A stretch of 64,000 nucleotides of DNA from CBDIBC01 sp965276635 (lineage in GTDB: Bacteria; Actinomycetota; Acidimicrobiia; Acidimicrobiales; Palsa-688), in NCBI GenBank assembly GCA_965276635.1, contig CBDIBC010000003.1, positions 434,001-498,000 on the forward strand, in the 5' to 3' direction. Positions within the stretch are counted from its first letter, which is position 1; every line of letters begins with the position of its first letter. Below the pieces are notes generated by a model. That model was not told where the DNA came from. It ran no database searches and saw only the letters and a program-made list of their open reading frames with translations. A program made the position numbers and the translations under genes. Positions 18,769 to 27,663 of the stretch are shown in pieces.

Positions 18769-19205
18769 GCTCCGCCCCAAAGAAGGCCAGGACAGCCAAG
18801 ACGTACCCGGTGGGACCGGACAAGGCCGCCGAGGACTGGACACCTGAGGATTGGCTTGCCGGGATCGACGAAGCCGCCACGGTCCAACCCGTCGAGCGTA
18901 GGCCCGAAGATCGCTACGAACCCGACAACCCCGGTTTCCACGAGGCGGTCATGGACGCCTACGACCGCCGAGTGGTCGCCCACCACGTTGTCACCACGCT
19001 CGCCGAGCTGCGCCGCGCGGTGGGCCGCACCCAAATCGAGGTAGCCGAAGCGTGGGGACGGCCCCAACCGAAGGTCTCCCGCCTCGAAGCCGACCCGCAG
19101 CGCGCCGAGGTGGCCACCCTCACCGACTACGTGCGTGCCCTTGGCGGCCACCTAAGCATCGAAGCAGAGATCGACGGCGAAAAATACCGGTACGACCTGG
19201 TGTAA
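18765..19205 (+). CDS. XRE-family helix-turn-helix protein (candidate antitoxin)
   Basis: The 146-residue product has a disordered N-terminal half and a C-terminal HTH: LRRAVGRTQIEVAEAWG followed by RPQPKVSRLEADPQRAEV and VRALGGHLSIEAEI. This arrangement is typical of HigA-type antitoxins, where the HTH is followed by a short strand region. AGGAAAG lies 9 bases before the ATG at 18765. An in-frame ATG at 18756 has no room for a ribosome site. It is co-transcribed with the upstream gene and probably autoregulates the promoter (inference). Confidence 0.7.
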   Translation: MSSAPKKARTAKTYPVGPDKAAEDWTPEDWLAGIDEAATVQPVERRPEDRYEPDNPGFHEAVMDAYDRRVVAHHVVTTLAELRRAVGRTQIEVAEAWGRPQPKVSRLEADPQRAEVATLTDYVRALGGHLSIEAEIDGEKYRYDLV

Positions 19206-19405
19206 CGGGCCCGGGACGTCGGATCCATCCATACCATCGCCCAGCCCGGACAGCTGCGCCCCTACCTGGTGGGCGCCGTCCGGCGGGGCGTCGAGCGGGC
19301 GCAGGGTCGCGCTGAAGCGCTCTGAGTACAAGGGCTCTTCGTTCCTTTCGGCTCAGGTCCAGCGGGGATTCTGCCGATGGAACCAGGAGTGGAACGGGAC
19401 CCGTC
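19206..19405. other. Gap before pilB with a possible gene remnant
   Basis: A start-less frame on the plus strand ending at a stop near 19325 reads GSIHTIAQPGQLRPYLVGA and then AVRRGVERAQGRAEAL. It looks like the C-terminus of an unidentified protein left by deletion. The rest of the gap shows no clear feature; pilB has only weak ribosome-site-like purines upstream. Confidence 0.3.
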
Positions 19406-21127
19406 GTGAGCGATCTGGCCGGCCATGTGACCGTGGCCTCCGACGACGAGCGCTTCGGCGCGCTCCTGGTCGAACGAGGCTTGCTGACGCGAGATGTCCT
19501 CGGAGAGGCCATGGCCACGGCCGCAGCACGCCGCGTCGGTCTCAGCAAGGTGATCCTTGATGATGGCTTAGTGGCCCCCACTGCATTCTGCGCGGCGCTG
19601 GCCACCCACCTCGGCGTCGAGTACGTCGACCTGGCGGACTACCCGGTGGATGCGGCTGCGGCGCGTTTGGTCAGCGACGCGCTGGCCCGCAAGCACGTCA
19701 TGATCCCCATCGGATGGGTCAGCGGGCAGCTCGTGGTCGCCATGGCGGACCCCTTGAACGTCTTCGCCATCGACGACGTCCGCACGGTGACTGGCGCGGA
19801 CGTGCGACCCGCCGTGGCCGTCGGGCGCACCATCATCGACGCTATCGGTCGATACCACCGCCTCGACTCCGAAGCCGAGCACATGAGCGTCGAGGCATCG
19901 AATTCGTTCAACTCCGAGGCGGAATCGACGCTCTCGAACATGCGGGAGGTCAACGAGGACGCACCCCTGGTCAAACTCGTGAACCTCCTCATCACGCAAG
20001 CGATCGCCGATCGCGCTTCAGACATCCACATCGAGCCCGGTGAGCACGACCTGCGAGTCCGCTACCGCATCGACGGCGTCCTTCACGAGGTGATGCGCCC
20101 GCCGAAGAACATCCAGAGCGGCATCATCTCCCGCCTGAAGGTCATGGCCGACATGAACATCGCCGAACGCCGTGTGCCGCAAGACGGTCGGGTGACAAAG
20201 GTCATCGATGGGCGGCGAGTCGACTTGCGGGTGGCGACGCTTCCGACCGTGTTCGGCGAGAAGATTGTGATGCGGGTTCTCGACAAGTCGACGGCGTTGC
20301 TCCGGCTGACTGATCTCGGCTTCCTCCCCGAGAACATGGAGCGCTACGAGCAGTCGTATCGCAAGCCCTATGGCACGATCCTCGTCACCGGTCCGACCGG
20401 CTCTGGGAAGTCGACCACGCTCTACGCCACCCTCAACATCCTCAACGACGAGAGCAAGAACGTCATCACGGTCGAGGATCCGGTCGAGTACCAGCTCCTG
20501 GGCATCAACCAGGTCCAGGTGAACGCCAAGGCCGGGCTGACGTTCGCCGCCGCCTTGCGGTCGATTCTCCGCTCGGATCCCGACATTGTCCTGGTCGGGG
20601 AGATTCGTGACCGTGAGACGGCTGTCATCGCCGTCGAGGCGGCCCTCACCGGCCATCTGGTCCTGTCGACACTTCACACGAACGACGCCGCCAGTACGCC
20701 GAGCCGTCTCATCGAGATGGGGGTGGAGCCCTTCTTGGTGGGTAGTTCCATGGACTGCGTGGTCGCTCAGCGACTCGCCCGTCGGCTGTGCGAGAAGTGC
20801 AAGCAGCCCTACGAGCCCGAACGTCGCGAGCTGGTGGCCATGGACTGGGATTTCGAGCGACTCGGTGGGTACGACGATCCGATAACCGTCTTTCGACCCA
20901 TCGGGTGCGGGGCGTGTGGGGGCACCGGGTACTACGGTCGCTTCGCCATCCACGAGGTGATGCAGGTCACCGAGGAAATCGAGCGGATCATCGTCGAGCG
21001 CGGACATTCCGACGAGATCCGTAAGGCCGCGGCTGGCGGTGGAATGTTGTCGCTCCGGAGTGCGGGCATGATCGAGGTCCGTTCTGGGTCCACCTCTCTC
21101 CAGGAGATTCTCCGAGTCGTCGCCTGA
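19406..21127 (+). CDS. pilB: Type IV pilus assembly ATPase PilB (GspE/PulE family)
   Basis: PilB powers pilus extension at the cytoplasmic face of the membrane. The 573-residue product starts with a T2SSE_N/MshEN-type domain (RFGALLVERGLLTRDVLGEAM), a fold that binds c-di-GMP in some relatives. The motor domain has Walker A GPTGSGKSTTLYATL (about residue 329), the Asp box VEDPVEY, Walker B SDPDIVLVGEIRD and the His box LSTLHTNDA. A zinc site of paired CxxC (CEKC near 461, CGAC near 501) identifies PilB rather than PilT. It opens a pilB-pilT-pilC operon with short gaps. Confidence 0.95.
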   Translation: MSDLAGHVTVASDDERFGALLVERGLLTRDVLGEAMATAAARRVGLSKVILDDGLVAPTAFCAALATHLGVEYVDLADYPVDAAAARLVSDALARKHVMIPIGWVSGQLVVAMADPLNVFAIDDVRTVTGADVRPAVAVGRTIIDAIGRYHRLDSEAEHMSVEASNSFNSEAESTLSNMREVNEDAPLVKLVNLLITQAIADRASDIHIEPGEHDLRVRYRIDGVLHEVMRPPKNIQSGIISRLKVMADMNIAERRVPQDGRVTKVIDGRRVDLRVATLPTVFGEKIVMRVLDKSTALLRLTDLGFLPENMERYEQSYRKPYGTILVTGPTGSGKSTTLYATLNILNDESKNVITVEDPVEYQLLGINQVQVNAKAGLTFAAALRSILRSDPDIVLVGEIRDRETAVIAVEAALTGHLVLSTLHTNDAASTPSRLIEMGVEPFLVGSSMDCVVAQRLARRLCEKCKQPYEPERRELVAMDWDFERLGGYDDPITVFRPIGCGACGGTGYYGRFAIHEVMQVTEEIERIIVERGHSDEIRKAAAGGGMLSLRSAGMIEVRSGSTSLQEILRVVA

Positions 21128-21165
21128 CGCCTTCAGGTCGGAGTCCTGACAACCGATAGGACGTC

Positions 21166-22719
21166 ATGGCGTCCTCATCGCGACATGTGGGAGAGTTTCT
21201 CGTCGCCCGGAAGGTCCTCGACCGTGACTCGCTCGAGCAGGTTCTGAGCCAGGAGGCAGCGACCGGCATACCGATGGGGAAGCTCCTCGTGAGCGAGGGG
21301 CTGGTCGGCGAGCGTGATGTGACGGCCGCCATCGCCGATCAGCTGCGGATCCCGTTCTGGGATCCGGCGACCCATCCCATCGCCGCATTGGTAGGCGGCA
21401 TGCTGGGCGACGGGCTGGCCCGGCGCCTGCTGGCGATCGCCTACGACATCGACGACGAGCATCTGCTCGTGGCCATGGTCGACCCGAACGACGAGGCTGC
21501 GGTCGAGGAGCTCCGGGCCAAGACAGGCTGGGTCATCCGACCGGCGCTCGCCTGCCGGAGCGACATCGTCGCGGCAGTCGATGCCATGTACGGCAGCATC
21601 GAACACGACGACGACGGGGAGGCGTCAGCGAGACCCGGCGAGTCAGCGCGTGAGCTGCACATAAACGAGCTACTGACCGAGATGGTGCGCCTCGGTGCAT
21701 CCGACCTGCACCTGAGTGGCGGACTTGCCCCGTGCGTCCGGGTCGACGGTGCCATCCGCAGGCTGGACGACTACGAGATCCTCAACGGTTCGGAAATCCG
21801 TCAGATGATCTACGGCATCCTCAGCCAACGGCAGCGGGAGCAGTTCGAGGAGGTACACGAGCTCGACGCTTCCCACGCGGTTCCGCACGTGGGTCGCTTC
21901 CGGCTCAATGTCTTCCTGCAGCGGGATCAGGTTGGGGCCGTGCTTCGAGCCATCCCGTACCAGATCACTCCACTGGCCGACCTGGGCGTGCCTCCGGCGG
22001 TCGCCACCTTCGCCGAGCTCCCACGCGGACTGGTCCTCGTGACCGGCCCGACCGGCTCAGGCAAGTCGACGACGCTGGCGTCGGTCCTCGACCTGGTGAA
22101 CACCCATCGAGCTGCACACATCATGACGGTGGAGGACCCGATCGAGTTCTTGCACACCCACAAGCGCTCGGTCGTGAACCAGCGCGAGGTGGGGGAGGAC
22201 ACGTCGTCGTTCCAGGAGGCCCTCCGTCACGTTCTGCGCCAGGACCCCGACGTGATCCTGGTCGGCGAGATGCGCGACCTGGAAACGATCTCGACGGCTC
22301 TGACCGCCGCCGAGACCGGACACCTCGTCCTCGCCACCCTGCATACCCAGGACGCGCCGCAGTCCATCGACCGCATCATCGACGTGTTCCCCGCTCACCA
22401 GCAACAGCAGATCCGAGTGCAGCTGGCCACAGCCCTCCAAGGCGTCGTGTGCCAACAGCTCCTGCGCAGACGATCTGGCTCAGGCCGCGTGGTGGCCGCT
22501 GAGGTGCTCATTGCCACACCGGCGGTGCGGAACCTCATCAGAGAGGGAAAGATTTTCCAGCTCTACAGCGTCATGCAGGGGGGGGCGAAGTACGGCATGC
22601 AGACCATGGACGCGTCGCTGGCCGAACTGGTCAATCGCCACGAGATCACCATGGACGTGGCAGCTGACGCCTGCCACGACATCGAAGATGTCCGACGGCT
22701 CGTGACCGTCCCCGACTGA
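21166..22719 (+). CDS. pilT: PilT-like retraction ATPase with an extra N-terminal MshEN-type domain
   Basis: The C-terminal 350 residues are PilT: ELLTEMVRLGASDLHLSGG, Walker A GPTGSGKSTTLASVL (about residue 293), VEDPIEFLH, Walker B QDPDVILVGEMRD, the His box LATLHTQDA and the PilT signature around AVRNLIREGK. There is no tetra-Cys zinc site. Unusually, about 165 residues precede the PilT core and resemble the T2SSE_N/MshEN domain (GEFLVARKVLDRDSLEQVL and GKLLVSEGLVGERDV), giving 517 residues against about 345 in canonical PilT. It may act in retraction under second-messenger control (inference). Confidence 0.92.
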   Translation: MASSSRHVGEFLVARKVLDRDSLEQVLSQEAATGIPMGKLLVSEGLVGERDVTAAIADQLRIPFWDPATHPIAALVGGMLGDGLARRLLAIAYDIDDEHLLVAMVDPNDEAAVEELRAKTGWVIRPALACRSDIVAAVDAMYGSIEHDDDGEASARPGESARELHINELLTEMVRLGASDLHLSGGLAPCVRVDGAIRRLDDYEILNGSEIRQMIYGILSQRQREQFEEVHELDASHAVPHVGRFRLNVFLQRDQVGAVLRAIPYQITPLADLGVPPAVATFAELPRGLVLVTGPTGSGKSTTLASVLDLVNTHRAAHIMTVEDPIEFLHTHKRSVVNQREVGEDTSSFQEALRHVLRQDPDVILVGEMRDLETISTALTAAETGHLVLATLHTQDAPQSIDRIIDVFPAHQQQQIRVQLATALQGVVCQQLLRRRSGSGRVVAAEVLIATPAVRNLIREGKIFQLYSVMQGGAKYGMQTMDASLAELVNRHEITMDVAADACHDIEDVRRLVTVPD

Positions 22720-22733
22720 TCAGGAGCCGAACC

Positions 22734-23960
22734 ATGCCCTCGACATTCGCCTACAAAGTCCGAGACGGCTCTGGGAAGCTGATCTCAGGTTCACTGGAAG
22801 CCGAGAACACGGCTCTCGTCGTGTCCCGCCTGAAGGAGATGGGCTACCTGCCCATCAGTGTCGACAAGAAGTCGGCAGCCATGAACAGCGACATCAACAT
22901 CCCCGGCCTGTCCGGACGGGTGAAGGCCAAGGAGATCGCGCTCTTCAGCCGAGAGTTCGCCACCCTGATCGATGCCGGGATCAGTCTGACCCGGGCGTTG
23001 TCGATCCTCGGTGGTCAGACGGACAATAAGCAGCTGGCGACCGTGATCGACCAGGTTCGCAGCGACGTTGAGAACGGATCGTCGCTGTCCGAAGCGCTGG
23101 TCCGTCACCCGCGCTGCTTCGGCCGACTCTACGTCGCCATGGTGCGGGCCGGCGAGACTGGGGGAAACTTGGATCGAACGCTTCGCGATCTTTCCGAGAC
23201 TCTCGAGAAGCAGGTCGAGCTGCGTCGAAAGATCAAGACGGCCATGACGTACCCGGTCGCCGTCCTCGGCATCGTCGGGTTGATCATGGCCATCATGCTC
23301 CTGTATGTCGTTCCCATCTTCAAGAAGATGTACAAGCAGCTGGGGGGCACCCTGCCCGCCCCGACGCGGCTGCTCGTCGGGCTGTCGAACCTCCTCGCCA
23401 CCTCACTCCCGTTCGTCATCATTGGGGTCGTGGTGGCCGCGATCCTGTTCCGCCGGTGGCTGAAGACCCCCTCGGGTCGACGGATCTGGGACACCGCTGT
23501 CCTGCGCGTACCCGTGTTCGGCGGACTGATGCGCAAGACCGCCCTGGCCCGGTTCTCCTCGACACTCTCAACGCTCCTCAGTTCTGGCGTCTCGGTCCTG
23601 GAGGCGCTTGAGATCACGCGGGAGACGGCCGGCAACACGCTGGTGAGCGACGGGATCGACGCCATCGCCGACGGCGCTCGGCGAGGCGAACCGATGCACC
23701 AGGCCCTCGAGGACTTTCCCGTCTTTCCGCCCATGGTCACGCAGATGATGGCCATCGGGGAGGAGACCGGCGCACTCGACAGCCTCCTGGCCAAGGTCGC
23801 CACCTTCCTCCAACAAGAGATCGAAGCCACCGTGGGTGCCCTCACTGCACTGCTGGAGCCGCTCATGATCCTGGTCCTGGGCTCTGCCGTCGGCTTCGTG
23901 GTCGTATCGCTCTACTTGCCTATGTTCGACATCTACAAGCTGGTCTCGAAAAACGGCTGA
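22734..23960 (+). CDS. pilC: Type IV pilus inner-membrane platform protein PilC
   Basis: PilC is the membrane platform that couples the motor ATPases to pilin assembly. The 408-residue length is standard. Two T2SSF domains are visible: the first around LFSREFATLIDAGISLTRALSIL and VRAGETGGNLDRTL, the second around LARFSSTLSTLLSSGVSVLEAL and MIAIGEETG-like MAIGEETGALDSLL. Three transmembrane helices lie near residues 178-200, 220-245 and 375-400. It starts 14 bases after pilT with GGAGCC upstream. Confidence 0.95.
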   Translation: MPSTFAYKVRDGSGKLISGSLEAENTALVVSRLKEMGYLPISVDKKSAAMNSDINIPGLSGRVKAKEIALFSREFATLIDAGISLTRALSILGGQTDNKQLATVIDQVRSDVENGSSLSEALVRHPRCFGRLYVAMVRAGETGGNLDRTLRDLSETLEKQVELRRKIKTAMTYPVAVLGIVGLIMAIMLLYVVPIFKKMYKQLGGTLPAPTRLLVGLSNLLATSLPFVIIGVVVAAILFRRWLKTPSGRRIWDTAVLRVPVFGGLMRKTALARFSSTLSTLLSSGVSVLEALEITRETAGNTLVSDGIDAIADGARRGEPMHQALEDFPVFPPMVTQMMAIGEETGALDSLLAKVATFLQQEIEATVGALTALLEPLMILVLGSAVGFVVVSLYLPMFDIYKLVSKNG

Positions 23961-24177
23961 CAGCCCTCCATCCGACAGGAAACCGCTCAACTTCTCGAAG
24001 CGACTGCCGAAGAAATACCTGCGAGCGGTGATCCCCCGAAGCCGAAGCTTTGTCGAGCTGACGTGGCAGGGAAACCGAGGGCCGGCTGGCTTGCCGGCGG
24101 CGCGACGTGTCGTCGCTGACTCGTACCTAACAGTACCCACACCCTCCCTGACCCGCAGAGAAAAGGAAGTTGCTCCC
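23961..24177 (+). promoter_or_regulatory. Structured leader of the major pilin gene
   Basis: This 217-bp gap holds two adjacent hairpins: GCCGGC-loop-GCCGGC (24081-24098) and GCGACG-TGT-CGTCGC (24102-24116). The ribosome site AAGGAAG lies 8 bases before the pilin ATG. The stretch could be an independent pilin promoter region or a 5' UTR controlling the high pilin output. It does not match the c-di-GMP-I riboswitch core that I know. Confidence 0.4.
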
Positions 24178-24717
24178 ATGATCACCCGCATCAAGCATCG
24201 ACACGAGATGATCGATCAGGCCGACGACGAGGGCTTCACCCTCATCGAGCTCCTGGTCGTCGTCCTCATCATCGGCATCCTGATGGCCATCGCCATCCCG
24301 ACGTTCCTGAACCTAACGTCGAACGCGAAAACCAACGCCGCGGAAGCCAGTCTCACCACGGCGGTTCAGGATGCATCCACGTACTTCACCCAGAACGGAA
24401 ATTACGGAACGGCCACCACCACGAGCTCCGCTACCACGATCGCCGCCGTGAAGGCCGCCCTCGCCGGGGTCGATACCGGAACAGTCCTCCTTGTCCCGCC
24501 CATCGTCACGGGAACCAACGACCCGAAAAACGGTCAGATCCTCATCACGAGTGGCGCGGCGAACCAGATCGACCTGGAGACCATCGGGGGCGACAACAAG
24601 TACTACTGGACCGACATCACCGGTGGCGCGGCGACCTACGACATCAACACGAGCGGAACAATGCCGACCGCTCCCTTCACTGGCCATTCCTCCTGGGGTA
24701 CCGCCGGCACTGCGTAG
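24178..24717 (+). CDS. pilA: Major type IV pilin
   Basis: This is a 179-residue type IV prepilin with a leader ending DDEG, cleaved before Phe (G|FTLIELLVVVLIIGILMAI) by the prepilin peptidase. The +5 glutamate is present and the hydrophobic helix is classic. The mature domain is Thr/Ala/Gly-rich with an NGNYGT motif and few cysteines. The strong ribosome site AAGGAAG, the separate leader and the hairpin after the gene suggest that it is expressed above its neighbours. The ATG after this site is chosen over upstream in-frame codons. Confidence 0.93.
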   Translation: MITRIKHRHEMIDQADDEGFTLIELLVVVLIIGILMAIAIPTFLNLTSNAKTNAAEASLTTAVQDASTYFTQNGNYGTATTTSSATTIAAVKAALAGVDTGTVLLVPPIVTGTNDPKNGQILITSGAANQIDLETIGGDNKYYWTDITGGAATYDINTSGTMPTAPFTGHSSWGTAGTA

Positions 24718-24761
24718 TCCTACGAGGAGCCATCTGGTTCCCATCAACTGATTGGATTGCT

Positions 24762-24802
24762 ACGACTTGGCCGAGGGGCGGATCGCCTCTCGGTCAAGTC
24801 GT
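24762..24802 (+). terminator. Long hairpin after the pilin gene
   Basis: Bases 24762-24775 pair with 24789-24802 (14 bp, one G-T) around a 13-base loop. It lies 45 bases after the pilin stop and before the pilM ribosome site. No T-run follows. It is well placed to stop or stabilise pilin mRNA so that pilin exceeds the downstream assembly proteins. Confidence 0.55.
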
Positions 24803-24923
24803 CGTCATGGCAGAAGTCGCAATCGGTCTCAATGGGGAATGCCCGGCGGATCTGACCGAATGGATCGCAACACCATCGCCTTATGTGGCTCAGGTCGAAG
24901 TGCCGCAGGCCGAAGGAGAAGAC

Positions 24924-26651
24924 GTGAGAGTCTCGCCGAAAGACAGTATCCTGAATCGCTCAAGCATCGGGGTCGATATCGGCTCCGGCTCGGTGCGAGC
25001 AGCGGAGATCGGCGTAAGCAGATCAGGCCGTACCCTGCGGCACTTCGGTCAGGTGGGCCTTCCCGAAGGAGCGGTTGTCGCTGGTGAGATCCTCGATCCT
25101 CGGCCGGTGGTCGATGCGCTCCGACGGCTGTGGGCGGGCGGGGATTTCAGCTCGCGAAAGGTCGCCCTGGCACTATCGAGTCAACGGTTGATCGTCCGTC
25201 GAGCGAGCGTTCCCGTGATGTCGGAGAGCGATCTCCGCTCAGCGTTGCGGTTCCAGGCCATGGACCTGATCCCGATGAACATTGACGATGCCATCCTGGA
25301 TTTCCAGCTCATGGAACCATCGGGGCCTTCATCTCCAGGCCAGATGAGCATCCTCCTGGCCGCTGCTCATCGCGGGGTAGTCGAGAATCGACTCTCTGTT
25401 GTCGCGCAGGCGGCTCTCAAAGTGGCGGCCGTCATCCCCTCTCCCGTTGCGGCCATCCGGGGCTGCCCGAAGAGAACGACTGAGGGCGCCTCGGCAGTCG
25501 TTGATGTCGGAGCAGACCTTACCGTGATCGCAATATGGGACAGATACGGACTCCGATTCAGTCGGATCATCCACACTGGCGGCCGGGGCATCACAACCCG
25601 CATGGCTCAGGCGAGGCACGTGCCAGATGGCATCGCCGAATCGATGAAGCGCTCATCGATACCAGGCGTACCGGTCGCGACGCGAGGTGAGTTCGATTCG
25701 CTTCTCTCGGAGATCGACAGCTCCCTCGGCTTCTTCGAATCACAGCTCGAAGGCGAGAGTTTGGACAGCGTCTACTTGTGCGGTGGGTCGTCGCGGAGCG
25801 ACGAGTTCGTCCAGGCCCTCGGCGAACGGTTGCCTGCGGAGGTCATCCTCCTCGATGCCCTCTCCGACATGGCGGGACCGAATGGCATGAGCGCCATCGT
25901 GGACCTCGAGGAGTTCGATCAACGCCTTGTCGCCTCGGTGGCAGCCATGCCGATCGGCGCAGCCCTGGCCAGCAGTGGCCCGGGTCATGTCGTCTCGTTG
26001 GTCCCCACGGAAGCGGACGGGGCCCGGCTTCGCCAGCGACAGCTGGTCGCGGTGACAGCTGGCGCGGTGGTTCTCGGCGCAGGTTTGATGGGGGCGACGG
26101 TCGTGCACGCACACCAAGTCCACACGAGCAAGGTCGAGGCGGCCCGCACCAAGGCCCAGAACGCCGCATTGCAGGCACAGATCACCGACCTCGCTCCCGT
26201 CCGGGCTTACACCACCGACGCGGCCTCCCGCCAAGCAGCGGTGGCGAGCCTGTCCTCTCATGACATCGCCTGGTCGACCCTTGTGGCGGAAATCTCCACA
26301 GCCATGCCGAGTGCCATGCACCTAACCAGCCTTCAGCTATCGGACGGATCGGCGAGCGCGTCGAGCGGTCCCACCTCGGGTGCGACCGCGCCGTCGGCTG
26401 CGTCCTCGGGTAGCGGGCAGAGTGCCACGAGAACGCAGGGCAGCGTCAACATGGCCGTCACCGGCAGCGGGAACGAGGCCAGCGTGGCGAATTGGCTCCG
26501 TTCCATCTCGCAGGTTCGGGGCTTGGAAAGTGTCTGGGTGCCATCGGCCTCCGTAGGCAACGGCGTCCTGTCGTTCTCTTCGACGGCGGAACTGTCTGAT
26601 GCCGCCCCAATCGTCCATCGCATCGGCACGTCAACGGGAGCGAAGTCATGA
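24924..26651 (+). CDS. pilM: PilM-PilN fusion protein of the pilus alignment complex
   Basis: The N-terminal 350 or so residues are a PilM actin-like ATPase (SIGVDIGSGSVRAAEIG near residue 15, then LRFQAMDLIPM and CGGSSRSDEFVQAL). A transmembrane helix follows (about 374-396, VTAGAVVLGAGLMGATVV), then a coiled-coil and PilN-like domain ending with the WLRSISQVRGLESVWV block. In most bacteria PilM and PilN are separate; here one 575-residue chain holds both. The GTG at 24924 is chosen because AAGGAG lies 6 bases upstream; an ATG at 24807 would place 39 extra residues across the hairpin region. Confidence 0.88.
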   Translation: MRVSPKDSILNRSSIGVDIGSGSVRAAEIGVSRSGRTLRHFGQVGLPEGAVVAGEILDPRPVVDALRRLWAGGDFSSRKVALALSSQRLIVRRASVPVMSESDLRSALRFQAMDLIPMNIDDAILDFQLMEPSGPSSPGQMSILLAAAHRGVVENRLSVVAQAALKVAAVIPSPVAAIRGCPKRTTEGASAVVDVGADLTVIAIWDRYGLRFSRIIHTGGRGITTRMAQARHVPDGIAESMKRSSIPGVPVATRGEFDSLLSEIDSSLGFFESQLEGESLDSVYLCGGSSRSDEFVQALGERLPAEVILLDALSDMAGPNGMSAIVDLEEFDQRLVASVAAMPIGAALASSGPGHVVSLVPTEADGARLRQRQLVAVTAGAVVLGAGLMGATVVHAHQVHTSKVEAARTKAQNAALQAQITDLAPVRAYTTDAASRQAAVASLSSHDIAWSTLVAEISTAMPSAMHLTSLQLSDGSASASSGPTSGATAPSAASSGSGQSATRTQGSVNMAVTGSGNEASVANWLRSISQVRGLESVWVPSASVGNGVLSFSSTAELSDAAPIVHRIGTSTGAKS

Positions 26652-27208
26652 CGCGTAACCGGGTCCTAGTAGTCGTAGTCGGTGTGCTCGTCGTCTTGGT
26701 CTGGTACGTCGGGGTCTGGCGACCGCAAGCTCGAGACGTCACGAAAGCCCACGCCGCGACGGCTGCTAGCCGGTCGACCCGCCTCCAGTTGGAGGCCGAA
26801 GTAGGTGGATTGCGGGCGCTACAGGCCAAGATCCCCGGTCTACGATCAGCCGTCGAGGCTTCCTCGGTAGCCGTCCCGAGCACCGCGAGTCCTGCTGCGG
26901 CGCTGGATGAAATCCAGATCGCCGTTGCGGCGAGCGGCGTAGCGTGGACGAACGAGAGTCAGTCCGTGGCGTCAGCCGGCAGCACGTCGACGGCCGGAAA
27001 CGGCGTGTCGACCCTGACTATGCAGTTGCAGGTGTCGGGTAGCTATCAGCAGGTCGAGGACTTCGTCAACATGATCCAGCTGCAGTCCCGACTGATGGTG
27101 ATCGACTCACTCTCCTTCTCCGCGGTCGGCACGTCCGTCAACACCGCGATCGGAGTGCGAGCCTTCTACCAGCCGGCGGCCGCCCCGGCTGCCAGCGCCA
27201 AGTCCTGA
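26648..27208 (+). CDS. pilO: PilO-like pilus assembly protein
   Basis: The 186-residue protein has a short cytoplasmic N-terminus, one transmembrane helix (about 5-24, VLVVVVGVLVVLVWYVGVW), a coiled coil and a small domain with SGSYQQVEDFVNMIQLQSRL, which matches the PilO ferredoxin-like fold. It overlaps the PilM-PilN gene by four bases (ATGA). With PilM-PilN it forms the inner-membrane alignment complex; the absence of PilP and PilQ fits a monoderm cell. Confidence 0.85.
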   Translation: MTRNRVLVVVVGVLVVLVWYVGVWRPQARDVTKAHAATAASRSTRLQLEAEVGGLRALQAKIPGLRSAVEASSVAVPSTASPAAALDEIQIAVAASGVAWTNESQSVASAGSTSTAGNGVSTLTMQLQVSGSYQQVEDFVNMIQLQSRLMVIDSLSFSAVGTSVNTAIGVRAFYQPAAAPAASAKS

Positions 27209-27663
27209 TGAGCCCATGCGCTCAGCCGCTGCGAGCGGACGACGAGGGGTTCAGCATCGTCGAGGTCCTGGTCGCCACCACGATTCTCATGGTCGTGGTC
27301 ATCGCCATCACGACCGCTCTGACCAGTTCCCTGACCAGTGCCGTCCTCACCCGCCAACGAGAAGGGGCGGCATCGCTGGCCAGCGCCTCCATCGAGAACG
27401 CCAAGGCCATTGGCATGACCGGGCTTAGCTCGTCACCTGCGACGCCAGGGACGTGCACGGCGTTCACGGGTGCCCAGACGTCATCGCAGTACGGAACCTG
27501 CCGGTACGTCGTGACGATGGACGGGACGACCTTCAACGTCCTGCCCACGGTGACAGGCGGAACGCCGGCGCGAGTCACGGTGACCGTGACCTGGGGTACC
27601 CGGACTTACATCACATCTTCGGATGTTGGACCACAAACGACCGCTGGCGCAACGACGTCATGA
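27208..27663 (+). CDS. Minor prepilin (PilV-like)
   Basis: This is a 151-residue prepilin with leader DDEG and cleavage site G|FSIVEVLVATTILMVVVIAI, keeping the +5 glutamate. The C-terminal region contains a pair of cysteines (TCTAF and GTCRY) that could form a disulphide. The start overlaps the pilO stop (TGATG). It lies with two more minor pilin-like genes, as in pilVWX clusters that prime pilus assembly. Confidence 0.85.
   Translation: MSPCAQPLRADDEGFSIVEVLVATTILMVVVIAITTALTSSLTSAVLTRQREGAASLASASIENAKAIGMTGLSSSPATPGTCTAFTGAQTSSQYGTCRYVVTMDGTTFNVLPTVTGGTPARVTVTVTWGTRTYITSSDVGPQTTAGATTS

Noticed and set aside
23961..24177. Possible c-di-GMP-I riboswitch before the pilin gene
   Set aside because: Structured GC hairpins and a GGGAAACC-like stretch are present, but the conserved GGGCAAACC and GCAAAGCC cores and the tetraloop-receptor layout are missing.
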